Source: Babylonia areolata (lineage: Eukaryota > Mollusca > Gastropoda > Neogastropoda > Buccinidae). From it: a DNA stretch of 64,000 nt. The DNA lies in assembly GCF_041734735.1 (NCBI RefSeq), contig NC_134900.1:31433370-31497369 (forward strand), given 5' to 3'. The notes beneath the pieces are model-generated. The model was not told where the DNA came from. It ran no database searches and worked only from the letters and a program-made list of their open reading frames with translations. This document shows, piece after piece, positions 35,192-48,685 of this stretch. Position 1 is the stretch's first letter. The number at the start of each line of letters is the position of its first letter. Made by a program: the position numbers and the translations under genes.

Positions 35192-38100
35192 AACCCAGAA
35201 CATACAGGCACACACATGGGCACACACACTTGTGCACGTCTGGCAAGTGTGCAGATAAAATCTGTTAATCTATGTGTTCATTTTGTGCGTATTTCAGTTT
35301 GTTCTGCACATGAGCATAGATGCATGCTTTTGAAATTTTATAAGTTTCATAGTCTACTGGACTGATTTAAAGATTTTACTGATTATAGTTTATATTGGTG
35401 CTCATTGACAGATTTCTGCATGTGTGTGTGTGTGCATGCATGCATGTGTGAATGCGTGGATGAGTTGAATTCATGTTGTTTTTTCAATCTGCATGTCTTT
35501 GAACTTTATTTTCTTGAAGTACAATTTAACTACAAATATTTTACTGTGACTCGCTAGTGTAGACTTTCTTTTCTGCGATATCTTTGAATTTTATTTTCTT
35601 GGATTACAATTTCTGCCCATATAAAAATGCCAGTTAATGTTCAGATATATTTATTTAGTGATTGATTACAGTATGACACAAAGGATATTATGCATTGTTT
35701 CAGACATGGATCTTGGAGAATATGACGGACATGTTTCAAGAAAATTTTGTTGTGGATATTGAAGAGGAAAACACAAGGTAATTCGTGTGTGTGTGTTCAT
35801 GCATGTGTGTGTGTTTGTGTTTTCTTGTTTTTATGCTTGTGTATGTGTCTGCATGAATGTGTGTGCGATTGGGCATGTGTTGGTTTGTGTATGCATGTTT
35901 GTGTGTGTATGTGTGTGTGGGGTGTGCAGATTGATTGGTGTGCTTGTGTTTGTATATAAGTACCTATTTCCATGGGCATTTGTGCACAGGTACATATGAT
36001 TTGCATTTATAAAATAAAATGAATTCTTGGATATATACATGTGGGGGAGAAAGGTAGTGTGTGTTTCATGTACACATGAACTAATGAAAATGGAAATTTT
36101 AATGGATCCTCAAATGTGTGCATATAGATACATACATGTGTGTGTGTGTGTGAGATATATCATGCATTCTTGTAAACATGAGCTGTGAAGATGTGTCTTA
36201 CAAAAACAAACCAAAAAATGTCAGGAGCTTAACATCTAGTTGTTGATTTTTCCCCCCCTTCCGTTTCCAGTGTTGTTGGCATTCCCATGTCGCCACAGTT
36301 CTGTTTGAACGACAAGGAAGAGAGCAGCATTGTCATCAACCTTCTGCCACAGGTGGCCAAAGAGATCATGGAGGCAAAGTCGTCGTCATCCTCCTCCTCC
36401 ACAACTAGCAGGTGAGGAAGACTTTCGAGACAACATGTTCATAGGATCGTAGTAACGTTTAGGTCACCATTCAGGAGTTGGAAGGTGTTGCTTTGCTTTG
36501 GGCAAGCCGCTGTGGTGCAAGACCTCTTATATGAATTTCTCTTACTTAACTCACTCAGTACGGCCAGTCCTCTCTTCTCCTCTACACAGACCCCTCGGAT
36601 GTCCAGTGGGTGTCTCAATGACCCAACCTTTAGCTTCCGTCGTCAGAATTGCGGTATTCTTTGTCAACATTCACGTCTTTAGTTTAAGAGCCTTCCGCTT
36701 GCAATATTTTGATGATGGTAATTGGGGTGAAACGCTGTTAACGTCGTCTCTTTCGCCGTTCGTATGGAAAGAGTTAAGAAGATAAAGTATTCTGTGATCT
36801 GCTGTCTGAATAGGCACAAGGCTGTATGTTTGCAGACGTATTGGATGTAACATTAATGACAGCAATGTGCTGTGTTTTGTAGTCAGAACATGGTGTACTG
36901 TGTTGTGTTAGTGAATAAGAATAAGAATTCAAGTCTCTGCATTTTGCAGGTTGAATTTGAACTGAAATATTTGCAGACATATTGGACATAACATTAATGA
37001 GAGCAATGTGCTGTGTTGTGTAGTCAGAACATGGTGTGTTGTGTTGTGCAGTCAGAACATGGTGTGTTCTGTTTTGTGTTGTGTTGTGTAGTCAGAACAT
37101 GGTGTGTTGTGTTGTGTAGTCAGAACATGGTGTGTTGTGTTGTGCAGTCAGAACATGGTGTGTTCTGTTTTGTGTTGTGTTGTGTAGTCAGAACATGGTG
37201 TGTTGTGTTGTGTAGTCAGAACATGGTGTGTTGTGTTGTGTAGTCAGAACATGGTGTGTTGTGTTCTGTAGTCAGAACATGGTGTGTTGTGTTGTGTAGT
37301 CAGAACATGGTGTGTTGTGCAGTCAGAACATGGTGTGTTGTGTTGTGTAGTCAGAACATGGTGTGTTGTGCAGTCAGTGGTGTGTTGTGTTGTGTAGTCA
37401 GAACATGGTGTGTCGTGTTGTGTTGTGTAGTCAGAACATGGTGTGTTGTGCAGTCAGAACATGGTGTGCTGTGTTGTGAAGTCAGAACATGGTGTGCTGT
37501 GTTGTGAAGTCAGAACATGGTGTGTTGTGCAGTCAGAACATGGTGTGTTGTGTTGTGAAGTCAGAACATCATGTGCTGTGTTGTGTAGTCAGAACATGGT
37601 GTGTTGTGAAGTCCGAACATAGTGTGTTGTGAAGTCAGAACATAGTGTGCTGTGTTGTGCAGTCAGAACATGGTGTGTTGTGTTGTGTAGTCAGAACATG
37701 GTGTGTTGTGCAGTCAGAACATGCTGTGTTGTGAAGTCAGAACATAGTGTGCTGTGTTGTGTAGTCAGAACATGGTGCGTTGAGTTGTGTTGTGTAGTCA
37801 GAACACGGTGTGTCGCGTTGTGTTGTGTAGTCAGAGCATGGTGTGTTGCATTGTGTTGTGTAGTCAGAACATGGTGTGTTGAGTTGTGTTGTGTAGTCAG
37901 AACACGGTGTGTTGCGTTGTGTTGTGTAGTCAGAACATGGTGTGTTGCATTGTGTTGTGTAGTCAGAACATGGTGTGTTGTGTTGTGTAGTCAGAACATG
38001 GTGTGCTGTGTTGTGCAGTCAGAACATGGTGTGCTGTGTTGTGAAGTCAGATCATGGTGTGCTGTGTTGTGCAGTCAGAACACGGTGTGTTGTGTTGTCA

Positions 38101-40156
38101 GAACATGGTGTGTTGTGTTGTGCAGTCAGAACACAGTGTGTTGTGTTGTCAGAACATGGTGTGTTGTGTTGTGCTGTCAGAACATGGTGTGTTGTGTTGT
38201 GCTGTCAGAACATGCTGTGTTGTGTTGTGTTGTGTAGTCAGAACATGGTGTGCTGTGTTGTGCAGTCAGAACATGGTGTGTTGTGTTGTGCAGTCAGAAC
38301 ATGGTGTGTTGTGTTGTGTAGTCAGAACATGGTGTGCTGTGTTGTGCTGTCAGAACATGGTGTGTTGTGTTGTGTAGTCAGAACATGGTGTGTTGTGTTG
38401 TGTAGTCAGAACATGGTGTGCTGTGTTGTGCAGTCAGAACATGGTGTGTCGTATTGTGCAGTCAGAACATGGTGTGTCGTGTTGTGTAGTCAGAACATGG
38501 TGTGTCGTGTTGTGCAGTCAGAACATGGTGTGTCGTATTGTGCAGTCAGAACATGGTGTGTCGTGTTGTGCAGTCAGAACATGCTGTGTTGTGCAGTCAG
38601 AACATGGTGTGTTGTGTTGTGCAGTCAGAACATGGTGTGTTGTGTTGTGCAGTCAGAACATGGTGTGTTGTGTTGTGCAGTCAGAACATGCTGTGTTGTT
38701 CAGTCAGAACATGGTGTGTTGTGTTGTGTTGTGTTGTGCAGTCAGAACATTGTGTGTTGTGTTGTGTAGTCAGAACATGGTGTGTTGTGTTGTGCAGTCA
38801 GAACATGGTGTGTTGTGTTGTGCAGTCAGAACATGGTGTGTCATGTTGTGCAGTCAGAACATGGTGTACTCGGTGTGCCTGTCGCCACATTTCCGTCTGG
38901 TGCAGACTGGTGAGAGACAACTTCAGGAGGGAAACATGGAAGGCATTGATGCTCTTCTGGGTAAGCATTTCTTCCTCACATATACCTGCGAAATACTCTT
39001 AATGTTCAGTGAATCTTGCACATGTCGACAGTCTGATGTGACTGAAGAGTGACATTCAGTGTGTGTCCGCTGTGTGTGTGTGAGAGAGAGTGTGCTTGTG
39101 TTTGTGTGTGAATGTGTTCGTTCATTCTTCAGTTTCACAGCATTCTACTTTCAGTGATAATGGAAAAATGATAGAAGGGATATGTGTTTGTGAGTGAGTT
39201 TGCATGTGTGTGTGTGTGTGTCTGCAGGCTTTTACATGTATGATTTCATCTCTGCCTTTCGCTTTGCACCAGAAAGTCATCTTTTCCAAATCTGTAAGCA
39301 CTCTCCGTTTCTTAATTTTGCAACACCACCCCATGTCTGCCGACTCCCTTTGCATGTATGAAGTATGAGAGGAGGGGGGGGAGAGAGAGAGGTTGTGAGT
39401 GGTTCATGTAATTTGTTATATTTTTTTTTAATGTAAAGCGCCGTAAGTTCTTAGAAATGACACAGTACAAATGTTCATTATTATCATTATTATTATTGTG
39501 ATGACTGTATTTCCTTGCCATGAAAGCAGCCATGTTCTGTTTTGGAGGGTATGTGTTTGTGAAGCTGTGTGTTGTGTGTTGGCAAGGAGTAAGGTGGGAG
39601 AATAGTAAGGACACTTGTTTGCCAATGGTGATGGTCTGAGTTTGAATCAAACTGAGCTTTTCATCATTCTCATGATACTGTAAACCTAGCTTCTGTGTGC
39701 AGCATGCACTTGCTTGGCACACTGAAAAAGAGCCCATGACAACAAAGGTATTGTCCTCTGGCAAAATTCTGTAAAAGTAATCCACTCTTAACAGGTACAC
39801 AAATATATACATGCATTCACTCAAGGCCATCTGCAGATGGAAAATGAATTGTTTTAGGACAGAATATGTCAGTAATGTTTCTTGCATCTGTGGTGCTCAC
39901 ATAACAGCCAATCATATACCAACTTGTGGAATGTTAAAGTCTCACATCCCTGAACTGAAATCACCTTCAGTGTTGACGATCTTCAGCAGTCCATTGCTAA
40001 TGTATGACTTTTTCAACTCCTTGTTAAATAGTCCAGTTGGTTCGCTGTTATACTTAGTTTTTCATTAGAAATATGTTTATATTGTTATGGTTTTTTGTTG
40101 GTTTTTTTTGCTTTTGTTTTTGTTTTAACAAAACTTAAATCAATTATTTTCTATAT

Positions 40157-40205
<49 letters not shown>

Positions 40206-43200
40206 TCACTTACTCGCATGCATATCAGAAATCCCCCCCCACCCCACCCCCACCCCCTTTCCTCCCACTCGATTTTTTTCTTACCCTCATCTAATATCAC
40301 TTACAGTGAAAAGACGTTAAACTAAAGAACGAACGAATGACAAGCGCTTTGGGTTATGCTGCTGTCAGGCATCTGTCTAGGAGAGGATGTGTAAGGTATA
40401 TGGACTGGTCTGAACGCAGTGACGCCTCCTCCTGAAACTGGAACTGCATGTTGGCAGGCTGTCCCCTGTACCTACCAGAGGAAGCGGTGTACACCAAGCT
40501 GGAGTCGTTGTCTGACAGGGAGAAGGACGTCCTCTGCACCTCCCTCTTCCACGGTCTGAACTGGTTCAGAGAGGTATCGTCATATTGGGGGTGGGGGGGG
40601 GGGGGGGGGGGAGTGTGTGAGGGTGACATTCTCTGCTCCTCTTTTCATTGTCTGAACTGGTTCAGAGAGGTATCGTCATATTGTGGGTGGGTGGGTGTGT
40701 TTGGGGGAAGGGTGTGTGTGTGTGGGGGGGGGGGGGTGATATTCTCTGCATCTCTTTTTACTGTCTGAACTGATTCAGAGAGGTATGGTCATAATATTGT
40801 TGTGGGTGTGGGTGTGTGTGTGTGTGAGGGGGGGACAGGGGTGGGGGTGACTGTGTGAGGGTGACATTCTCTGCTCCTCTTTTCTGAACTGGTTCAGAGA
40901 GGTATCATCATATTGTGGGTGGGTGTGTGGGGGTGTGTTTGTATGTGTATGATTGATTATGTGTGCTTGTGCATATGTATGTGAGAGTGTGTGTGTTTGC
41001 GTGAGTTTGTATGTGTATGTCTGTGTGTATGCATGTGTGTGTAGTTTTTATATCATTTCATCTGTTGTTTGTTGTTGTTTTTACTTTAAGGTAAACATAT
41101 ATTCTCTGTTGTTGTGGTTTTTTTGTTGTTGTTGTTGTGGGTTTTTTTTATCTTTCTTTAGTTTAAAAATACACTTTTTTTCTTTTCTTTTTTTAATGTC
41201 AAGATCATGTTTTCTATATTTCACTGTGCGTGTTGTGTTTGTGGACAGCTGCATGTCTCTGACCAGTGTCAGTATCTCTTAGTTTCATTCCTTCTTTCTT
41301 CACTTGTAATGGGTTCCATTTACCTTCTTTACCAACCTGGTATCACTGAGTATCATTCCTTCTTTCTTCACTTGTAATGGGTTCCATTTACCTTCTTTAC
41401 CAACCTGGTATCACTGAGTATCATTCCTTCTTTCTTCACTTGTAATGGGTTCCATTTACCTTCTTTACCAACCTGGTATCACTGAGTTTCATTCCTTCTT
41501 TCTTCACTTGTAATGGGTTCCATTTACCTTCTTTACCAACCTGGTATCACTAAGTTTCATTCCTTCTTTCTTCACTTGTAATGGGTTCCGTTTACCTTCT
41601 TTACCAACCTGGTATCACATAGTTTCATTCCTTCTTTCTTCACTTGTAATGGGTTCCATTTACCTTCTTTACCAACCTGGTATCACTTAGTTTCATTCCT
41701 TCTTTCTTCACTTGTAATGGGTTCCATTTACCTTCTTTACCAACCTGGTATCACTTTAGTTTCATTCCTTCTTTCTTCACTTGTAATGGGTTCCATTTAC
41801 CTTCTTTACCAACCTGGTATCACTTAGTTTCATTCCTTCTTTCTTCACTTGTAATGGGTTCCATTTACCTTCTTTACCAACCTGGTATCACTTAGTTTCA
41901 TTCCTTCTTTCTTCACTTGTAATGGGTTCCATTTACCTTCTTTACCAACCTGGTATCACTTAGTTTCATTCCTTCTTTCTTCACTTGTAATGGGTTCCAT
42001 TTACCTTCTTTACCAACCTGGTATCACTAAGTTTCATTCTTCTTTCTTCACTTGTAATGGGTTCCATTTACCTTCTTTACCAACCTGGTATCACTTAGTT
42101 TCATTCCTTCTTTCTTCACTTGTAATGGGTTCCATTTACCTTCTTTACCAACCTGGTATCACTTAGTTTCATTCCTTCTTTCTTCACTTGTAATGGGTTC
42201 CATTTACCTTCTTTACCAACCTGGTATCACTAAGTTTCATTTCTTCTTTCTTCACTTGTAATGGGTTCCATTTACCTTCTTTACCAACCTGGTATCACTT
42301 AGTTTCATTCCTTCTTTCTTCACTTGTAATGGGTTCCATTTACCTTCTTTACCAACCTGGTATCACAAAGTTTCATTCCTTCTTTCTTCACTTGTAATGG
42401 GTTCCATTTACCTTCTTTACCAACCTGGTATCACTTAGTTTCATTCCTTCTTTCTTCACTTGTAATGGGTTCCATTTACCTTCTTTACCAACCTGGTATC
42501 ACTTTAGTTTCATTCCTTCTTTCTTCACTTGTAATGGGTTCCATTTACCTTCTTTACCAACCTGGTATCACTTAGTTTCATTCCTTCTTTCTTCACTTGT
42601 AATGGGTTCCATTTACCTTCTTTACCAACCTGGTATCACTAAGTTTCATTTCTTCTTTCTTCACTTGTAATGGGTTCCATTTACCTTCTTTACCAACCTG
42701 GTATCACTTAGTTTCATTCCTTCTTTCTTCACTTGTAATGGGTTCCGTTTACCTTCTTTACCAACCTGGTATCACAAAGTTTCATTCCTTCTTTCTTCAC
42801 TTGTAATGGGTTCCATTTACCTTCTTTACCAACCTGGTATCACTTAGTATCATTCCTTCTTTCTTCACTTGTAATGGGTTCCATTTATCTTCTTTACCAA
42901 CCTGGTATCACTTAGTTTCATTTCTTCTTTCTTCACTTGTAATGGGTTCCATTTACCTTCTTTACCAACCTGGTATCACTAAGTTTCATTTCTTCTTTCT
43001 TCACTTGTAATGGGTTCCATTTACCTTCTTTACCAACCTGGTATCACTTAGTTTCATTCCTTCTTTCTTCACTTGTAATGGGTTCCATTTACCTTCTTTA
43101 CCAACCTGGTATCACTTAGTATCATTCCTTCTTTCTTCACTTGTAATGGGTTCCATTTACCTTCTTTACCAACCTGGTATCACTTAGTATCATTCCTTCT

Positions 43201-46200
43201 TTCTTCACTTGTAATGGGTTCCATTTACCTTCTTTACCAACCTGGTATCACTTAGTATCATTCCTTCTTTCTTTACTTGTAATGGGTTCCGTTTACCTTC
43301 TTTACCAACCTGGTATCACTTAGTATCATTCCTTCTTTCTTCACTTGTAATGGGTTCCATTTACCTTCTTTACCAACCTGGTATCACTTAGTTTCATTCC
43401 TTCTTTCTTCACTTGTAATGGGTTCCATTTACCTTCTTTACCAACCTGCCACTCTGATCCAGCCCTCCCCTCGCCCCTCTGGCCATTTTTGTTTTTTCAA
43501 ATTGAAAATTAATTGAAAATTAACGCCAAAGAATCGATAGACAGATAGAAAATGCGAAAAAAACTTAGCCATAGAAGTGCACAGGAACAGGTGTCGAGAT
43601 GGCTGCCGGAAAAAGAGGGCGCTAGCCAGGGGGACAAAGGGGACATTACCTACTTCCAGGAGGTTATCAGCCGTAGTACTTTCGTTTTCTCCACATAGGC
43701 GGATAGTAGTTTGCACAGTACAGGAATGTCAGAGCCCTGCCGGAGTCTGCACTAGTTGGGTCACGGTAAGTATGTTATTTAAACGTAATTTTAGATAGAA
43801 AATTTCCTTTCTGCATCAAAAATGCGCACAAATAAGAAATATTCTCTGTGCGTACACATCTGTTGGGACACAGAACTTGTGGAATCAGTTTTTCCACCTA
43901 TGATTTTGATTTGGATTTGTTGCATCTAAACATTACAGCCTTCCTTTGTTGTGCAGATTGTGAACGCCTTTGCCAGTCAGTCAGACACAGAGATGAAAGG
44001 CAAGGTGATTGAGAGGCTGCACGACATCACACACCTGACACAGGTGTTGGCCAAATGTCTGGCAGGTAAGATACACTGAATGGTGTCACCTGTGGACACA
44101 CTGTCCAGGGCTCTGTCATATAGCAGCAGTACTTTTTTTTTTCTTTTCTTTTTTTTCTCACTTGTGAGCACAATTTTACTTCAGATTAAAGGCAGTGTTT
44201 TTAGTTTTTTGTTTTTTTCGTTTATAATCACAAGTCCTATCTTCCCCCCCGCACCCCCCCACCCCCCGCATCTCTCTCTCTCTCTCTCCGTCTTGTTTGT
44301 ACCTCATCCAAACTAAAGTCACATTTTTCTGGGCATTGATAAAAGTTTTAACAAGTTCCGTTCTTTCTCTTTTTCTCTCTCTCTCTCTCTCTCTCTGTCT
44401 TGAATCCAAATCCAAATCTGAATCTCTCTCTCTGTCTTTCTGCCTCTTAAATTCAGACACTGAACGTACAGGATCACAGTCATTTATTGGTCACTATGGA
44501 AGATGTTGACTTTTGGTTGAGATGTATTGTGCATGTGCATGCACAAATCGAATGACTGAGCACATGTGTGTGTGCGCGCGCACGTGTGTGTTTCTTCTTC
44601 TTCTTCTTCATTCGAGAGCTGCAACTCCCACGTTCATTCATATGTACACGAGTGGGCTTTTACATGTATGACCGTTTTTACCCCGCCATGTAGGCAGCCA
44701 TACTCTGTTTTCAGGGGTGTGTGTGTTTGAATGAGTTTGTAAGATGAAGTATGCATGACGGACGGACGTTCAGCATTGTAACAGGTCAGGAAGCATTCAG
44801 CAGTGAAACATTTCTGAGTCATCTGTGTCCATGTTTTGTGCAGCTCATCCCAAGTACAGCCCCAGCTTGCTGGGCCTTGGTGGAGAAGACGTCAAACAGA
44901 CGTCCGCTGCCAGTACATCTAAAGGGAAAGGCACCGGGGACAAGAAGAGAGGCCGCAAGAGGTGAGAGAAATACAGGGTCCTTTTTTTTTTCACTTTTTT
45001 TTGGTTTTATTCAAAGATTGCATAGTGCAAGGAACAAAGCACGCTTGACGAACAGTTAGCATTAACGATTAACGAACATTAACAATAGCAGGGTAGAAAA
45101 GGAAAAAAAAAAGGACAAAAAAGAAAGACAGGATTTGATTTCGTTCATTTTAACCTGTGTGTGTGTCTGTGTGGAAGGGGGGGGGGGGTTGCATATGTGT
45201 GTGTGTGTGTGTTAGGTATTATAAATGTGCATGTGTAATATTTCTTTTTTTCCATTTTTTCCCTGTTGTTTTTATATCCCTTTTTTTTTAAAAATCCATT
45301 TGAATTATCTCCACTGTGTGTGGTTCCTCTTTTTTGTGATTTTTATTTTGTAGCTTTATTCTTATGTTACCGATGGGGGGTTAAAAAAAAACAACAGCTC
45401 TGACCCTAGCTTGCTGTTTTCTCTCAAGTTTTCTGCAGCATTAAAAAATCATTTCATAGGGTTATGTTTGCAGAAGAATCCCTATCTCCATATCTGTCCT
45501 GAACGTACTGTGTCTACAGAAAGCATGCTGAGAAAGAGAACGAGTCAACACAAAGCGAAGTGGACACTACTCAGAACGTGACTACACAGAGTGAAAAGGT
45601 GAGACTTACCTCCCTTTCTCATCTGGTGCATGTAGGTTATAGGCATAGCTATGTTGATTCTGCTTGCTATTTAACCGACTGAAGATTCATACCGGATTTT
45701 CTCTCTGTATGTATTCGTTCAAGAAGAAGCTTTCTTCAGAACATCCGAGGGACTTGCTCAGTCAACATGCAGTGCATTCTATCCATTTTCTTACCATCAT
45801 GGACGCACATTTATGTGCTATCAGAAACCCTGCAGAAGTCAGTTTGCGTAGGAAACGTGACAAAGACTGATCTGATCATGATGAAAGGTGTAGAGCTGTG
45901 TTCAAAGTGGTGTGTTGTCTGTGACAGCAAAGCACACAGGACGGAGACGACGAGGATGACAGAACCTCTGCTGATGGCGCAGACTTGTCTGCCTTCGCCC
46001 ACTGCTTCAGGTCTGTAGTCAGCAAGACTGCTTTTGTTGTTGGGGCTGCCTCTCTCATTACTGTTATTGCTGTTACATTACAAGACTGCTTTTGTTGTTG
46101 GGGCTGCCTCTCTCATTATTGTCATTGCTGTTACATTACAAGACTGCTTTTGTTGTTGGGGCTGCCTCCCTCATTATTGTTATTGCTGTTACATTACAAG

Positions 46201-48635
46201 ACTGTTTTTGTTGTTGGGGCTGCCTCCCTCATTATTGTTATTGCTGTTACATTACAAGACTGCTTTTGTTTGGGGGGCTGCCTCCCTCATTATTGTTATT
46301 GCTGTTACATTACAAGACTGTTTTTGTTGCTGGGGCTGCCTCTCTCATTATTGTTATTGCTGTTACATTACAAGACTGCTTTTGTTTGGGGGCTGCCTCC
46401 CTCATTATTGTTATTGCTGTTACATTACAAGACTGCTTTTGTTGTTGGGGCTGCCTCCCTCATTATTGTTATTGCTGTTACATTACAAGACTGCTTTTGT
46501 TGTTGGGGCTGCCTCCCTCATTATTGTTATTGCTGTTACATTACAAGACTGCTTTTGTTGTTGGGGGCTGCCTCCCTCATTATTGTTATTGCTGTTACAT
46601 TAATCGGTACTGTAATCATTAACATTGATATTATTGTTATTGTTATTATTAGCAAGGAAAACCTTCTCCCATTGTCACACCATTGTGCCTCAGGTTTTGA
46701 AATTAATGCAGGCAAAAGGTAGTAGTTCAGTCCATCATGATGAATATGTATTATCTGATACATGTGTAAATTATGCTAATTGACTGTTTAAAAAAGAATG
46801 GGTTTGTTATTCCATGATGAAGACAGCCTTTCAGTACACAGAGTGCTTTTTTGTTGTTGCTTTCTTTTGGGTTTTTTTTTTTTCCTGTCGAATCCTTGCT
46901 GTTAGTTTCTTTTCTGTCGTATGGTTGATTCACTGGTTCTCTGATTTGTCGGTACAGTCATATACACCTTATCTTTATGACTTTTGTTAACTCACTCAGG
47001 ACAAGTTTTCTCCCTTGCTTTTCCCCACAGACGGCCCATTTGTAGGGGTTTGGAAAAAAATTACAAAAAATACAAAATACTGTGTAAGAAAATGAAACTT
47101 TCAGAACTGGTTTATTACGTATTGAGCTATTACATATAAAAAAAAATAAAATTTCTCATTTTATTTTTACAGTTTTGCCATATGTAGGAAATAATGCCAA
47201 TTTTTCACCCCGAATCACCATACCCATGCTTGCTTTCTCCATTAAATTCACTTTCTTCTTCGTCATCATCCACCTCTTCAATGTCCGACCCTTCAGTTTC
47301 TAGCATTTCAAGTACTTCGGCAACCCTAAAACATTGCCGTCACTGCCTGGTTCGCTTCACAACATTCTGAGAAGAGGCCGCTTTGCTAACAGGCTGGCAC
47401 GCGAGCAGACGACCGGTCAGTGACTTTGTCAGCGTGTGTGCGAGACAGGCCACACATCCCAGACTAACCAGTCATACTATTCGATTGTGGAGTGACCCAG
47501 AATAGCGCACTCTGCTTGGCTAATCACAAAATCACATGTACAGCGCATGATGGACTTTTACTTTCGGAGAATGCTATTCCATTCCTTCGTCCGAAACCGA
47601 ATACGTTTTGTGTAGGAATGCGTGAGCATTCCTTCGTCCGGAAAGAGTTAATGTAAAGACAAAGTTAAAGAAAATAAAAGTAAATACAGGCTTTCAGGGA
47701 AGACGGTTACGGTGGGTGTGAGAGTATGTTCTTCCTACCCACTGGTCAAAATGTTGCACCTGTTCAGATCTGAACTTTCTGCAGGATAGTTCAAAGCAAG
47801 TTGCTCTGTCTTCTACTTCATTCATTGGCAGTGACTCACACTTTCACTTGTATACATGAGTGGGTTTTTACATGATTGGCCGGTTTTTACCACACTCTGT
47901 TTTTGGAGGGTGCCTGCTGGGTGTGTTTTTGTCTCCATAACCCACCAAATGCTGACATGGATTACAGTATATTTAATGTGTGTATTTGATCTTCTGTATG
48001 TGTATACACATGAAAGGGGTTCAGGCACTTTCAGGTCTGCACATCTGTTGACCTGGGAAATTGGGAAAAAATCTCCACCCTTCACCCACCATGTGATTCA
48101 AACCCCCGGGACCCTCAAGATTGAAAGTCCAACGCTTTAAACACTCATCTGTTTCGTCCCTCATTTGCTCTTGTTATTTCAGCAAGCCATTTTGGCATTC
48201 TGTGTGTTTATTCAGCATAGTTTTAGGAGGGACTGTCGCTTTCTGATGAAAGTTGTTGTGAACTGCAGGGAACTGGATCTGGAGGTGTTCAGCATTCTGC
48301 ACTCAGGGCCCATCACCCAGGCTTCCCTCGACACAGACCTTCACACTACGGTAGAGTTACAGTTCCTTGTTGACACAGAGTTGGACAGAATCAGTAATGA
48401 ATTATGATTAAAAAAAAAAAAAAAGAAAAGGAAGAAGTCTGCTGTTGTATACCATGATTTAAGCACATATGGCTTTCTCTGTCTGATTATATATTTTTGA
48501 AATTATTTTTTATTTGTTTAATTTTTCAGACGTTAAAATAACAGATGTGATACTCTTTGCAGAGATACCGTTTGGTGGCCTGTCCATTTGGTTGCCTGTC
48601 ATATTTGACAACATTAACTTGTACAGCTTCATTTG

Positions 48636-48685
<50 letters not shown>

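Noticed and set aside
28366-43447. CRISPR array candidates (regular 43-bp and 68-bp repeats)
   Set aside because: Direct head-to-tail repeats without unique spacers, in an animal gene with introns.
45985-46722. A 245-codon hydrophobic repeat protein
   Set aside because: It is the 58-bp array read in three frames; the frames are all open and only exon 27 is homologous to a known protein.
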